Source of the DNA: Flammula alnicola
Taxonomy: Eukaryota > Basidiomycota > Agaricomycetes > Agaricales > Strophariaceae
Assembly (NCBI GenBank): GCA_015499995.1
Contig: JADNRV010000021.1
Location: 372,001 to 436,000, forward strand
Length of the DNA: 64,000 nt
Direction: 5' to 3'
In this document: piece by piece, positions 23,901-35,190 of the stretch
Position numbering within the stretch: position 1 is the first letter of the stretch
How the letters are laid out: every line of letters starts with the position of its first letter
Program-made: the position numbers and the translations under genes
The notes under the pieces: model-generated
Told to the model about the DNA's origin: nothing
What the model saw: the letters and a program-made list of their open reading frames with translations, nothing else
The model's database searches: none

Positions 23901-24212
23901 ACCCATTTTCTTGTCAAAGGATATTTCAGATACATGGAAGTAAAATGCGCACCATATAACCTGAATAAACATATCGTTAGTCAGACGCTGGTTAAAAGGG
24001 GCAGGTCATCTTACAGGCCCCAAGAGAAGCAAAGACTGCCGTTGCAAAAATTTTGCGATTGTGCACCAAGCCAGCCTAGACAGCGAGTCAAAAAAAAAAA
24101 GCCATTTAGGAATTGAAATGAGAAGGCGTACCCATCCAGACTGTCCAACAAGCGCCTTGCGACGATGCGCTGCTAGCGGGTTACTGGTAGAATCGATGTT
24201 ACCTCCTGCCAT
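20999..24212 (-). CDS. Sugar porter (MFS hexose/quinate-type transporter) split into 28 exons
   Basis: First exon 24212-24132; main later exons 23755-23646, 23355-23200, 23136-23010, 22951-22853, 22798-22668, 22450-22348, 22291-22202; last exon 21174-20999; about 562 residues. Sugar-porter motifs are present: GYNQGVFSG in helix 1, [73 protein letters not shown] and [13 protein letters not shown]. Exons are tiny: four are 8-11 nt (23960-23953, 23891-23881, 22031-22024, 21523-21516). All junctions close except exon 3/4, which is one base short (ideal reading CYM-GYNQ). That is either a missing base near 23892 or an unusual splice. It imports a hexose or related polyol; the substrate is unresolved. 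Confidence 0.85.
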
Positions 24213-24648
24213 AGTTTTCGGAAACAGTGGTCGTGAAAAGGAAGTCCGGAGAGCATTCTAAGCGCTTTAAATGAGCAATCCATGACCCCCTTGGATCTCG
24301 TCGAATTCTCGGTGATATGACGTTAGGGAGTCGAAAAGTCCCAGTCTTCTCCAACTCCAAAAAGCTCAATGAACGCAAACGAACGGCACATACGGCCCGT
24401 CGGACCCACTGTATACATCTTAATTCCCCCTCAGAGATGCAGGAAGAGGTTAAACGAGAGTAGTGTAAATTCGATGTATGTAGGGACGGCCACATGGTCA
24501 ATAATGAGCTAAAGATAGTGTAGATGGCAGAGGAACCTCATCTTTGGAACATTACAACAGGTCTCCCTAAGTCCGTTGTGAGTCTAATAGTCCACAATTA
24601 GTCCGGAATGATAGGTTTCGATCGTAGCTATCCAGCGGGATAAAATTT
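24213..24648. other. 0.44-kb intergenic region
   Basis: Upstream of the sugar porter and downstream of the GPI-protein gene. No ORF with protein character and no repeat seen. It must contain the sugar-porter promoter. Confidence 0.4.
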
Positions 24649-25614
24649 TCAAACCACAAGGGCGAGCATGGCGCTGCCGAGCATAGCAACAGCGCCAGCA
24701 GAGGCATATTTAGAGATGGCAGCCGAGCTCGCGGAAGGTTTTGTAGCAGAGCCAGAGGTGGTCGTGCTTGACTTGGAGGTAGCAGCGGCACCTCCTGAGG
24801 TAGTAGCGGCGGCGGCGCCTGAGGTGGTGGCGACACTAGACCCCAATGATGTTAGGGAAATAATTTAAGAGTATAAAAATATGAAACGCACGGGGTGCTG
24901 CCGGATGCTGCAGGGCCGGCGCTTGTCACGGCAGCCTGGCCAACGCAGGTAGTGTTGGCTGTTTACAAAGGGCAATGAGGAATATGTCAGTAACACAAGT
25001 TACGAAATACATACCGCCGGTGAGAACGGTGAAGGTACCGGACTGCGCGAGAGCACCAGTGCTATCGCGCAGGTTAAGGAAAGCAGATGTACCTGGATTA
25101 AGTTCAAGAATTATGCCAGGCTATGCGAACGCCGAAGTACTTGCCGACACCGAGGTTAGCAAGCCATGTCACGGAATTGCCGTTTTGTTGACCCAGGTCA
25201 ACGAGTGCGGTAGCGGAGGGTTGGTTCGCGGGTAAGATACTATACAACGTGTAAATAATGGTTTAGTTGGGGGATACAAGGCGAGCTTACCTCTGCAAAA
25301 AAACAAATAAGACAGTTGACGACTTCAACCTAAACAACGGAGGCGGTAAAGCAAAAAAACGAACCAGGAAATAAGGAGCTAAGGCTTGGATGAGATCCTA
25401 CTCCATGAAAAGATTGCACAAGGCACTTACAGACTCCTCCGGTCCATGTGATCAAGCTTGGTTGGCAAACAACGACGTTTAGGCTGAAGTGGTACGATAA
25501 GAGTTTGTTGTCCGAAATATTGTCTGGGGCTTACAGAGAGTTAATAGTGAACTGAGCAGAAGCACTGGAGGCCAAGAAAGCAACCGCAACGAGAGGAGCA
25601 AAGAAAGACTTCAT
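24649..25614 (-). CDS. Ser/Thr-rich GPI-anchored extracellular protein (Kre9/Knh1-like N-domain)
   Basis: Eight exons: 25614-25535, 25483-25431, 25378-25365, 25292-25291, 25239-25145, 25092-25015, 24958-24892, 24835-24649; 191 residues. A signal peptide (MKSFFAPLVAVAFLASSASA) is followed by a beta-sandwich domain with the usual LITWTGGV, SATALVDLG and FLNLRDSTGALAQSGTF. A Ser/Thr/Ala linker then leads to a terminal hydrophobic tail typical of a GPI signal. The reading frame closes (576 nt) only if exon 4 is the dinucleotide AG, which completes the family Ser in PYFLS. The intron 25144-25093 is GC-AG with an ideal GCAAGT donor. Cell-wall or surface location is likely; the molecular role is unknown. 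Confidence 0.82.
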
Positions 25615-26510
25615 AATGAGAGAGGTATGTGCAATTATTAAGTTGATGAAAGACAGGAGCAAGAGATGAATTTTGCGTTCCTGCATGGCGGCTCAAATTG
25701 TATAGCCGCGTTGCTAGGACATCGCCGCGACTTGGCCGCGACGCCGCCCGGCCATCCACATCAAAAAATTTCTTGATGACACGCTCCGCTTCTTCAACTT
25801 GCTCCAAAGAACATCCTGAACAGCGATCTTTCCTTGTCGCCAAGGTGAGCTGCGCTCGTCACTTCACTGTCAGGCAGTGTCAGCCAAATCCTTCGGCATA
25901 GGCGTCGACCATTTAGTCCCGCCGATGGCGACGGCGAGCCGAAACCGCACAGGCCATACAGCAACCGCCCTCTGCACTCCAGTGCATCATAGATGGAACA
26001 GCCTAGTAAGTCCCACCGCAGAACCATCGCAACGAACATAGCAGAGATCCGATCATGATTGTCTGCCATTCATAAAATATTTAAAGGCACTGGGCAGGTT
26101 CATAAAAGAAAGCAAGCGTCCATCTGTCAATTATGTTCCTGAAGTTTGTTCGCAGCCAATGCCTGCAGGCACGCGCGAGCAGTACACTCTGAAACCCATC
26201 ATCATGCTACTGTATCAACTAATGTTTATTTTGTCAACGCAAGACCTGTCAAAGACTCGTTCTCGAGTGAGTGAAATTTAAAGGACGTTAGAGGATTTCA
26301 CTTCCAATGTGTTTCTTGAGTTGAATTGGTTTGCGCCGTTCTTTTTCTGTCTTGTATCTCATCCATTTCTTCGAGGATTTAAGTCGAGGCTTCCAAAGGG
26401 GATTTAGGAAAACATTTTTTGACCACAAGGAGCAAAGCTCAATAGTCCTGAACTTCGCAATAAAGATACGGTCTGCATGACATTCATATCTGGATCATGG
26501 ATGAATGAAG
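25615..26510. other. 0.9-kb intergenic region
   Basis: Holds the promoter of the GPI-protein gene (minus strand) and the 3' end of the hydrolase gene. A GC-rich segment around 25720-25960 has overlapping ORFs on both strands, but none matches a family or continues through splice sites. Nothing else seen. Confidence 0.4.
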
Positions 26511-28309
26511 TCACAACTTAGAATGCCCTTTGTTCTTGTCTGACGAGAATTTATGTGTCAAGAACAGTGCAACATCCTCAGCTGGTCTTATCGTTCAGTA
26601 GGTATTCAGCAAATACTTCGGAAGTACTCACCGACTTCATTGGGTTTCTCTTGGACGACCTGAGTAGAGTATGCACGTCAGTTTGGCAGCGATGTATGTA
26701 AATAAAACACACCAAATGCCCCGCGCCGGGTATCACAATATTGGATGCGTTCCTCGCTCTCCGCCAGATAGTCTCCCTTGAGACTTGTGGTCCACCAACC
26801 CTGTCACTAGCGTGAGCATACGCGCCGTGAAAAAGACGGGAGGAGATGACGTACAACACACTAGCGTCCTTTGACCCACCCATCACCCATCTTAGTTCGA
26901 CGTTCTCGTCAAGCGTACGCAATAACTCCCATCCTTTGTTTATCGTTTGCGGTCTTGTGTACTCGCTGGCTTCAGCTCCGGGGTTGCATTTTAGATGCAC
27001 CTCGCCAGTTTTCTTGTCTTCGTACATCCCATGCGCGATATATGCGTCAACTATTTCTTGGTCGAAGGCTCGGAAAACCGAAGATTTAAGGAGCGTCCTT
27101 TTTGCTTCTTCTCTAAAATTAATCGGTCAGTTCAAGACTTGCAAGGATTTACAAAAGTCGACACTGACCTTGAGGGCCAAGATGATCTCCGCCCAAGTGT
27201 GCTCAAGATCATTGCGGACACAAGTTTCGAGTCATTCTGAGAAGGCGGGAATAGAGTTGTTTCGATCAGGATGAGTGCAGGGAATAGCCTAGGGTAGCTT
27301 ATTCCACACATAGCGCTGAATGACGGGGAACATTAATATAAACTAAGGATATGGAAGAAGGAACATACGTCGCATCTCCGCCAAGGGAATGCCCCATTGC
27401 GACGACCTGGCGGTCTTGAAAGCCATTTTTCACCCTCGCACGTGAAATGGAGGTAGGTAGACGAGGCAGTTTCTGCGCGAGATCATTTCCAAACGCATCT
27501 CGTCCTTCTGGGAGGTGGTGGATGAGGAAGTTGGCAAGGTCGCGTGCATAATCTGCTCGATCGGCTAATCACACGATAATCAGGATTTGATTAGCAACGG
27601 CAGCGAAAGAAAATACATACGTAGTTTTGCGATATGGACATTATTGAGCAGAGCAGCATCACCGTGGCTTACGGCATCCAAAGACCATATTTCTTCGATG
27701 CGGATTGGAGACGCGGAACTCTCTGTAATTTGGAGAAGGTGCCTAAACATAGGTTCCCAAATCTGTCAAAGAATTTAAGTGAGAAAATATTCTTCAGTTA
27801 TCGCATTCATGTACTTCTTTATGAAATCCAATAGGGTGCAGACAGATGATTGTAATGCCCTTTTCACCTGGAGCAGGCTTGTTCCTCCGAATCCTTAATA
27901 CCGTGCTCCAAAGGCCTTCCCCTGCAACCTTGATCTGTGCCTTTGGATCTGGAAACATCTTTGCTGCCTCGGCGTCCTGCCAAGTCAGTTTTTCCATCGT
28001 CATCGTCATCCACTTCTTCCTGTCATCCTTCCTTGTCTTGTCCGAAAAATATTCCATGGGCGGGATAACGATCTGGCCTGGAGGAGACGCGGCACGCGGG
28101 AAAGCCGCTGGAAGAATGTGCACTGAGAGAGTATGGGTAGGAGTAAAGGGGCATTTACGACTCAGTTCTTCGGGCAGAGGGGTTGGGAGCGGAATGAGCT
28201 TGGGAGGGGCAACAAGTGGTCCGAGATGCTGGGGTGGATTTATGGTGAATTCGCCCTTGATTGGCAGGCCTGGAGGTGGGATGTGAGGTTTTCCGGAGAG
28301 AGGGTCCAT
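26511..28309 (-). CDS. Alpha/beta-hydrolase fold protein
   Basis: Eight exons: 28309-27815, 27762-27621, 27564-27369, 27315-27169, 27112-26855, 26800-26713, 26659-26632, 26581-26511; 474 residues. Signatures are the nucleophile elbow VVAMGHSLGGDAT, the strand ITIICLHPIGFHKE before the lid region, and the catalytic-His strand NIVIPGAGHLVVQEKPNEV. A long Pro-rich N-terminus of about 110 residues has no signal peptide, so it is probably cytosolic or peroxisomal. Its intron 26854-26801 (54 bp) is stop-free and in frame. It is transcribed in the same direction as the A-T-R enzyme 0.45 kb upstream, which may reflect a shared pathway. The substrate is not deducible. Confidence 0.82.
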
Positions 28310-28755
28310 ATTCTGTTTGCGAGAACTGCATTTCCAGCCGCCAGTCTCTTTTATGTAAATAAGAAAGAGATGTACATACACAAGGGGTGTCAGATCTGTC
28401 GATCTTGGACGTGTGGCCTCAGAGAGATCTGACACCCCTTGTGTGGGAAGTCGAGAAACCCGTCAAGTATAGAACTAAATTTAGGTACAAGTTGAGTAGG
28501 CAGTGATGCCGAGAAATGGGCGTTGACCCACATTTCTGATCATGACTATCCAAAGTTGTACAAAGTTTCTGGAACACGATCAACGTATAGACTCGGACGG
28601 CAAAAAACAAAAGGGTACATAGGGGCAGCCTCAGGTAAGTAGGAAAGGGCAGAAAGTAGATACTTCGTCCAACGTGAGGCACAGAAGGCCGAACGGACGA
28701 TAGATGGATGCAAAAAGGATCTCGAATATTATGTATCACGCCAAACATGAGCTAT
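28310..28755. other. 0.45-kb spacer with a strong inverted repeat
   Basis: 5' flank of the hydrolase gene and 3' flank of the A-T-R gene. Apart from the 20-bp inverted repeat at 28378-28444 (separate entry) I see no coding or repeat feature. Confidence 0.45.
28378..28444. repeat. Perfect 20-bp inverted repeat with 27-nt loop
   Basis: Arms 28378-28397 (ACACAAGGGGTGTCAGATCT) and 28425-28444 are exact reverse complements. The structure lies 69-135 bp upstream of the hydrolase start codon, so it is in that gene's 5' leader or core promoter. It could be an RNA hairpin, a protein-binding palindrome or a relic of a small transposable element. Confidence 0.8.
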
Positions 28756-31700
28756 TTACATAAAACCCACAGCTTTCCAGTACGTCAGCCAATTCTTAAC
28801 ATCTGTCGCAGTCAAATCTTCGAGTCCTGGATTTCCTAAGGTCGAGGACATCGCGACCGCTTGCTCTGTGGAGAGGCGAGGAAACCCGAAGGCTTCCAGT
28901 GGCTGCCCAACCTCGTTAATCTTTAAGGCTATCCCCCTAAAAAAATCAAGAAGCCGCAGGGCAGCGAATGAGTTCGACAATCCATTCGTATTGGTTTCAC
29001 GAGCCAGTGCGGCGTGCTCAAGCTTCGACAGCCATGCGTGATAAGGAACCAGGGGCACTGATAGCTCACGAGTGAACGCGCTGGCAAGAGTCGACCATGG
29101 CGTTGACTTTGGATGAACTAAGTGTGCGATGCCAGATGCCTCCGACGATAGCATGAAGTCGACGAGAGCCCTTGCCGCTACGTGAACAGGAATCCAGGAT
29201 ACGTCCTAAAATGTCATTGCAATCAGAACTCGCATATGAACTTGTTACAGCGATATATTTTCTTTACCTCCTTGATTTTTGGGAGACACCCGACAAAATT
29301 TGCACTCTGGATCAATGAAGGAAGCCACTCCTTCGTATTCCAAAATCCGTTAGGCCCACCGGAGATCTGACCAACGCGCACGGCGACAGTCCTCAAAGTC
29401 GTATTTGCCGAAGCAGCGGCGAGTATTTGCTCTGACACCCATTTTGACTCGGTGTAACCAGTACCAATAGCGACCTCGGCATCAATTGGCAACTCCAAGA
29501 GTTGGTTGTGCTCGCTATGTGCCAAATTCTGGAATACGCCAATGGTGCTTGTGAAGATGAGAGACGGTGGTTGGGAGAGCGGTGAAGAAAGGGAAAAGTC
29601 AATCAAGTGACGAAGCCCTTTGATGTTTGGTTCAAAAGACGTGAGAGAGAGGTTGAAGTCAACTGGCCAGGCTGGGGTACAGTCAGTCAGTAGTCAGAAG
29701 GACATGCGGAGAATTCATCAACTCACCATTGTGTATAATATGCGTGACGGAATGGCGAATCTGAAGGCAAGTTAGAACAAATTTGAGTTTAAAGTTTGGG
29801 AGGCAAACCTCTTTATACACAGCATCATCAAGGCCCCATCCCTTCTCTTCCAGACGTCCTTCGAGCAGGACAACTCTTCCCGATTCAAAGATTTCAGAAT
29901 TGGAAATTTCCTTGTCAATAAGTGCTGCTCGCTGTCTCTCCACAAGATTGGCTTGTCCATCCCTAGATGGCCGGTTCAAGCAATATATACGCTTCAGATT
30001 CGGATCCGAAAGAAGGGAAGCGAGGATGAAGCACCCCAATCCTCCTGTTGTACCGGTGAGAAGAACCGTCGTCGGGGAGTCCAATGATGGGCTTGCTGAA
30101 GGGCGATGGACAGGGAAATCTTTCGAGTATTTGCCCACCATGTCTTTCATCGTAGCCTCCTTGACTATAGCAGACGTTTTATCGCTTTTAATTCCCAAAA
30201 TATGTGCGACGAGGAACGTGGAGAGGCTCTTGATAGTGGGGTGTTCGTAGACGAAGTTATCGGCACTCTTACGTGTATCGAATTCGATAGAGTCGCGGAG
30301 AGCACGAGCTAGTGTGTTGCGAATCCACGTTGCCTGAAGACTATCTGAAAGTCAGCTCATGTCGTAAATAAAAAGTAAAAAAAAAATACCTGTCGCAGCC
30401 ATGCTGGAATATGTCATCATCGTCTGCCACCTTGTGTACGAGGACATTATTGACGACCTCCCCAACAAAATTAGTAATTTCTACAATGTCCCATTTGGAG
30501 GGAATGGGTATAGTCGTTTGTGTGGTAGCTTCGATAGCAGCGTAGACAGCCTCAATTTCATGATCGTATTGATTGATAATTGCTTGTCGGCGAGCAGTGC
30601 TCTTTGCTGTATACTGAAATGGTTTTTGTGGATTTGCAACAATTATCATCTCCTTAAACAGTCTCGAATGCTGGGGCGCAAAATTATTCATCTTCTGGAT
30701 TGTGGGCCTATAACGGTTTGACGACTGAGCCTCGATAAGGAAGGGGTGGTCACAAATTTGACTTACCAGACCTTATTCCTGAAGTCTGCGAGTTTGACGT
30801 CATCGGCAGGATCAAATTTGAAGGTGGGCTTGGGGTCTATAATAACACCGGCTTGATAATGACCTCTACCGAACATGACAGAGGATTGTATGTGAGGGTC
30901 TTGATTGAGCATATTCTCTGTGTCAACAAAGCCTAAGTTTTAGTGTTCAAGGCGGAAGCGAGATTGACTCCTACCCAGAGGACCTGGATTAGTCTGAAAC
31001 TCGTGAATATTCATATCCTCAGGTTACTTGAACATTCGAAAGCGTGTACACACCTTCTCTCCGGTGTTATGCATAATTTGATCATCAGTTCTGCCATATA
31101 TCCTCCAGTAACCTGGCTTGGTTGGATGTGGAGACATGAGGTCAGATGTCGCATATGAATCAATGCCGTCAACCTTCGTGTTTATCACGGAAGGGCGGCA
31201 GAAGACATTTGACTGATAGGACAAAACAATCTTATACTTCAAACCAAAGAGGGATATAAATTCTGAACAGAATGCTTACCACCATCACGAACTCAAATGT
31301 GTTTTCACCATACGGTACCATTTCGGGCGTCACTAAGTCAGGAAATCTGAAGTAATCCCAGTCGTAGCCTACTTGCGCTGTTGATAAAATGTATAAGATG
31401 AAATTCATTGTGAACGACAAGCTCGCGGTCTAACCTGGAAGGACCGGGCTCATGATGCCTCCTTCAGTCCTGTATAGTAAAAATTGATGTGAGAAGGGGA
31501 TAGATTATTCAAGGATTGAAGTGCTTACGATCCGTAAAGGATAAAGATCGATACACCCTGCGATGCCATGTAATCTCCAGAAACTTTATTTAATGGTCCT
31601 CCACCAAAGAGCTGCGATGATCTTGAATGAGTGCTTATAGTTTTGTTCTCAATCATGGCCACACTTACCACACCGCCGCGGCTGGCAAGCCACTTCACAT

Positions 31701-32896
31701 AATCAGGGTTGCGAGACCATGCCTAAGTCATGAATATCTGCTCAGTTTCGGTTCATAAAGGCTAGGATACATGGAAAGTACCTCAATGATAGCCGGTACG
31801 CAGAAGATGATATCACTGTTTGTAGCCACAGCAGCCTGGAAGAGATTGTCTGGTGTCGGAATCTGTGCTGGGCACTTCGGCTCAAATGCACTAATAATCA
31901 GACCACAGGACGCCTAGATAGCAGCTGAGATCATCATAAATAACTCTAAGAGGAAACTTACCGTCCAAAAGCACTGTAATACACCCATTCCATGATACAT
32001 GGGCATGGTGTGAACAGAGAAGATTTGGCCAGCTAGATCACGTTCTCCGAAGTATGGTATATGCGTAAACTGTGCAAGGCGATGATTCGTCCATGGAATT
32101 GGCTTCGGAAAAGCAGTCGAACCTATGTATACATACAATTCACTATGAGGATCCCATTATCCGCATGTGGAAGATATTTACCTGAGGAATGAAGATACAT
32201 GACAATTTCGTCACCCCCCCTGCGCTCGTACGGAATTGGTTGATCATTATCTGAGTCGAGGAATAAGTCTTCAAACTGGGGGATGCTGATCAATTCGGGA
32301 GCAGCGGCTGAAGAATAACTTGTCTTCAGAATTTCAAGAGCTTCGTGGGCTAAATCCGACATGGACTGCTCTCTGCCAACGAGTACATGCTGAACATCGA
32401 CGGCGTTTATGAGATGTGCCACAGCAGACGGCGAATTACGCGGGGAAATTGGGAAAGGAACGTAGCCAGCACGCATTGTTGCCATGATCATCGTAAAGTA
32501 AGTTATGGTATCTAAAATTTTAAGCGAGTTAATTATCCGGATCCGAAACAATTCTTGGTACAGTCTGCCTCACGACTCACCAGCCGCTGCAAGAATGGCC
32601 ACAATGGGCACTCTCTCTTCATTGGGCTGCCATTCGAGGGCAAGCCGCAGGAGCCTTGCTCCAGTGTGAATAGCCCTAACAGCTTCTGGCCAGTATATTG
32701 TCCTAATCTTTCCGACGTCGTCAGAGAAGATAAACAATCTATGATGAGGCGTATTCTGCAGGTGCCAATCATATATCTCGGGAAGAGTCAAAGAACCATC
32801 GAGCGGAGGCGGTCGAAAAGTACTGGACTGTAAAGCTTGGGTTTGGGGAGGCGCAGGAAGCAGGCCGTTGGTATCCGTGCTGTGAGACGGAGTCAT
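28756..32896 (-). CDS. NRPS-like adenylation-thiolation-reductase (A-T-R) enzyme
   Basis: Sixteen exons: 32896-32581, 32511-32182, 32122-31962, 31913-31782, 31722-31669, 31611-31529, 31469-31435, 31377-31280, 31212-31054, 30993-30975, 30932-30767, 30707-30390, 30340-29809, 29760-29727, 29671-29268, 29205-28756; 1,096 residues. Residues 1-590 form an adenylation domain (SSGSTAFPKPIPWT phosphate loop, YGRTDDQ-type YWRIYGRTDDQIM). The carrier protein has HGCDSLQAT with Ser624 for phosphopantetheine. From about 713 there is a thioester-reductase Rossmann domain (TGTTGGLG at 719-726, catalytic Tyr885/Lys889 in YTESK). Such enzymes activate a carboxylic acid and release it as aldehyde or alcohol, as Lys2 and aryl-acid reductases do. 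It is not Lys2-like throughout, so an aryl or other acid is more likely than aminoadipate; this is inference. Confidence 0.9.
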
Positions 32897-34024
32897 CTAC
32901 GGATGTTTCGGTAGTTAGATATTCTTCTAACTCTTAATACTTATGTCCCACAGGCGTACCTTTACTTGTATTATTCAGATCAGATGCCCACAGCTGCAAT
33001 AATATGATGACCTCTGAAGTCGGCCATTGCGGTCAATCCATGGCTTTGGGCCCCCTTGAAACGATCTACAATCTCGACCAAAATTAACTCAAATCTCGAG
33101 ATGAGAACCTTGAACCTACTATCTGGAATCTCAGGCTGAACTATTTGTGTGGATGCCAGAATGTGTGTCATCATAGATGGAAGCTCGTGTGTAGCCTGAA
33201 ATGAGACAGGTTGACATAATGGTGCAAAATCCACCAAGCTCGATGTTCTGATTTTGAAAAGGTGCCGAGTCGGCAGATGGTTCGTGACAAGCTTGTGATG
33301 GACTTCCAAACCTCACACATGGAATCAGTGAGCCGCATCTTGGCCGCATCAAGGTCCCGACGTCTCTTGGCCACACTTCCCAGCGTGGCAGAGTCGGGAG
33401 GTTCGACGGTCTATGAGCCCGTCTGCGACTGCGTGAGGGAGGGCTTGCATCTAGCTTGCTTCGTGAGTTGCGGTGTGGCCGTGAATATAGGTACATAACC
33501 TGAAGGGATTCTTTTGTTCGCAAGCAGCGCGGGAATCCCTGACGTGGGTGGACACACAAGGGAACGTTCAGGCCTCAGGAGTTAGATGTTCTTGTTTCCA
33601 TCTCGAGATTCGGAGGTTTTTTAGATCAACTTGGAGGTATACGACGAGGGCCCCAGTTAACTCGGCTGCGGATTGTCCACAACATTCCCGTTATATGAGT
33701 GAGATGGAACTCTCCTGTATCCAGAATGCAGAGAAAGGAGGGAGTATGTAAGAAATAGATTGACCAAGTGGACCAAAAGAGAAACGGAAGAGAGACGAGT
33801 TCGATGAGGTCCTGTCACCTTTTTCGGAAAGGCGCCGAGTCGGCAGTCCGCGCCGAGCTTGTCCATGAACTTCCACCTCATCCATACGTGCCTCAGATCT
33901 TGCTGTAATGTTATGGGCTTCCTCTCGGCAACAATGGAATGGCTGGATGATCTTCTCCTGCAATCAAAAGTTGCAGAGTGCGCGCTGCTATCTTCCCACC
34001 GGGCTTGTAGGTCCATAGGAGTTG

Positions 34025-35190
34025 TTGACTTTCCGCCCTGAACCTTAATTTTCTTTTGGGATATGGAATTCTAGAAAGTCCGCCCCGCCTTTGTTTGCTT
34101 TGGTTCTCGACCGAAAATAGGCTGAGCGGCTGTTCTGAGCCATATCGGGCCAAACGCTGGCGTCAATCCAAAGTCCGAATCCCTGCTGGCTCGCAGGAGC
34201 TGCAGGCTCAATGGCGGGATGACCACACGCACGTAGATTTAAAACCAATATATTTTATATGCTAATATTAAAAAACAATTTGAAAAGTACATGACGAGGT
34301 AAGAAAACGACGGGTTACAGCTAAGTATGGAGGGAGTGCCGCAGGTGTTCGTGGGCGTTTGAGGTGTTCACGAGTGGTTGTGGGTTGCTCGCGAGCCTTC
34401 GTAGGTAGTGATAGGCATCCACAGGCGGTCGAGATGGCTGTTACATAGGCCGCTCTGGCTACGTAGTTGACGTTGCGAAGGAGCATTGTTCGCGACATAC
34501 CTGGTGGCCCTCCCACTGCCTGGATCCCCCTTCGTGTTCCTGCACTGCCTATGCTCCTGCGGTGCTGACCGGTGTTTGTGTTTATGGGTGGGTTGTAAGC
34601 GTCCACGGGCGGTCCAGGGGTGCCACGGGTGTTCGTGGGCGTTTGAAGTGTTCGCGAGTGGTTGTTGGTTGCTCGCGAGCCTTCGTGGGTGGCGGTAGGC
34701 GGTCGAGAGGGGTGTTCGTACCTAGCCGCACGTAACCGAGGGTGCTCGGGGCTGTCTGAGCGTGTTTCATGGGTGGTCGACGGAGATCATGGGCGGTTGG
34801 TCAAAGTTGTACGCCAGTGGTCAGCAGTTTGCACTCACATCTTGCACCTTCTTCCCACTCCGTTCTCATGCTCTTGTAGCTCGAGTCCGTTCGGGCTCTC
34901 GTGCACCGCCCTGAAGTCGAAGAAGAACGGCTTGGGCGAGATGCCCGCCATGGCCATGGTGCAAGTCCAGGGGTACCGCTAATGAAGGCGCAGATTCAGT
35001 TGACGCCAGCAGGTCAAAAGGGGCGGTTTCTGGAGGTGAGTTAGGCGGGGATGATGGTGAGTGAGAAAAGCAGGAGTTATTCTTAGCACGTACCCATTTC
35101 GGACAATGAGCCAAAGTAAATAAAGGCGGGGGCGGACTTTCTAGAATTCCAAATCCCAAACAAAATTTAAGGTTCAGGGCGGAAAGTCAA
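34025..35190. mobile_element. Fold-back/MITE-like element with ~97-bp imperfect terminal inverted repeats
   Basis: The arms 34025-34121 and 35092-35190 are reverse complements at roughly 80% identity by eye. They share TTGACTTTCCGCCCTGAACC at the outer end and a GGAATTCTAGAAAGTCCGCC core. No transposase is encoded inside; the interior is mostly the minisatellite at 34345-34830. I could not define a target-site duplication, so class assignment is open. Insertion between a biosynthetic gene and the tandem reductases may have expanded this gap. Confidence 0.6.
34345..34700. repeat. Direct repeat of ~72 bp inside a GC-rich degenerate minisatellite
   Basis: Copies near 34345-34417 and 34628-34700 both begin GTGTTCGTGGGCGTTTGA and continue through GAGTGGTTGT and TTGCTCGCGAGCCTTCGT. 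They lie about 283 bp apart, and shorter related units (GGCGGTCGAG, GTCCACGGGCGGTC) fill the space between and after. The block is non-coding in all frames in any recognisable sense. Confidence 0.6.

Noticed and set aside
24567..24868. ORFs on both strands over the Ala/Thr-rich end of the GPI protein.
   Set aside because: They are shadows caused by the low-complexity codon pattern of the real exon 24835-24649.
33246..33345. The word AAGGTGCCGAGTCGGCAG resembles the 3' end of a Cas9 guide scaffold (GGCACCGAGTCGGTGC).
   Set aside because: The match is partial, the stem pairing differs, there is no array, no cas gene and the host is a eukaryote; the sequence is part of a local duplicated repeat.
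34866..35159. 97-codon minus-strand ORF in the repeat-rich gap.
   Set aside because: It overlaps the right arm of the fold-back element and its start mirrors the ORF in the left arm, so it is repeat-derived.
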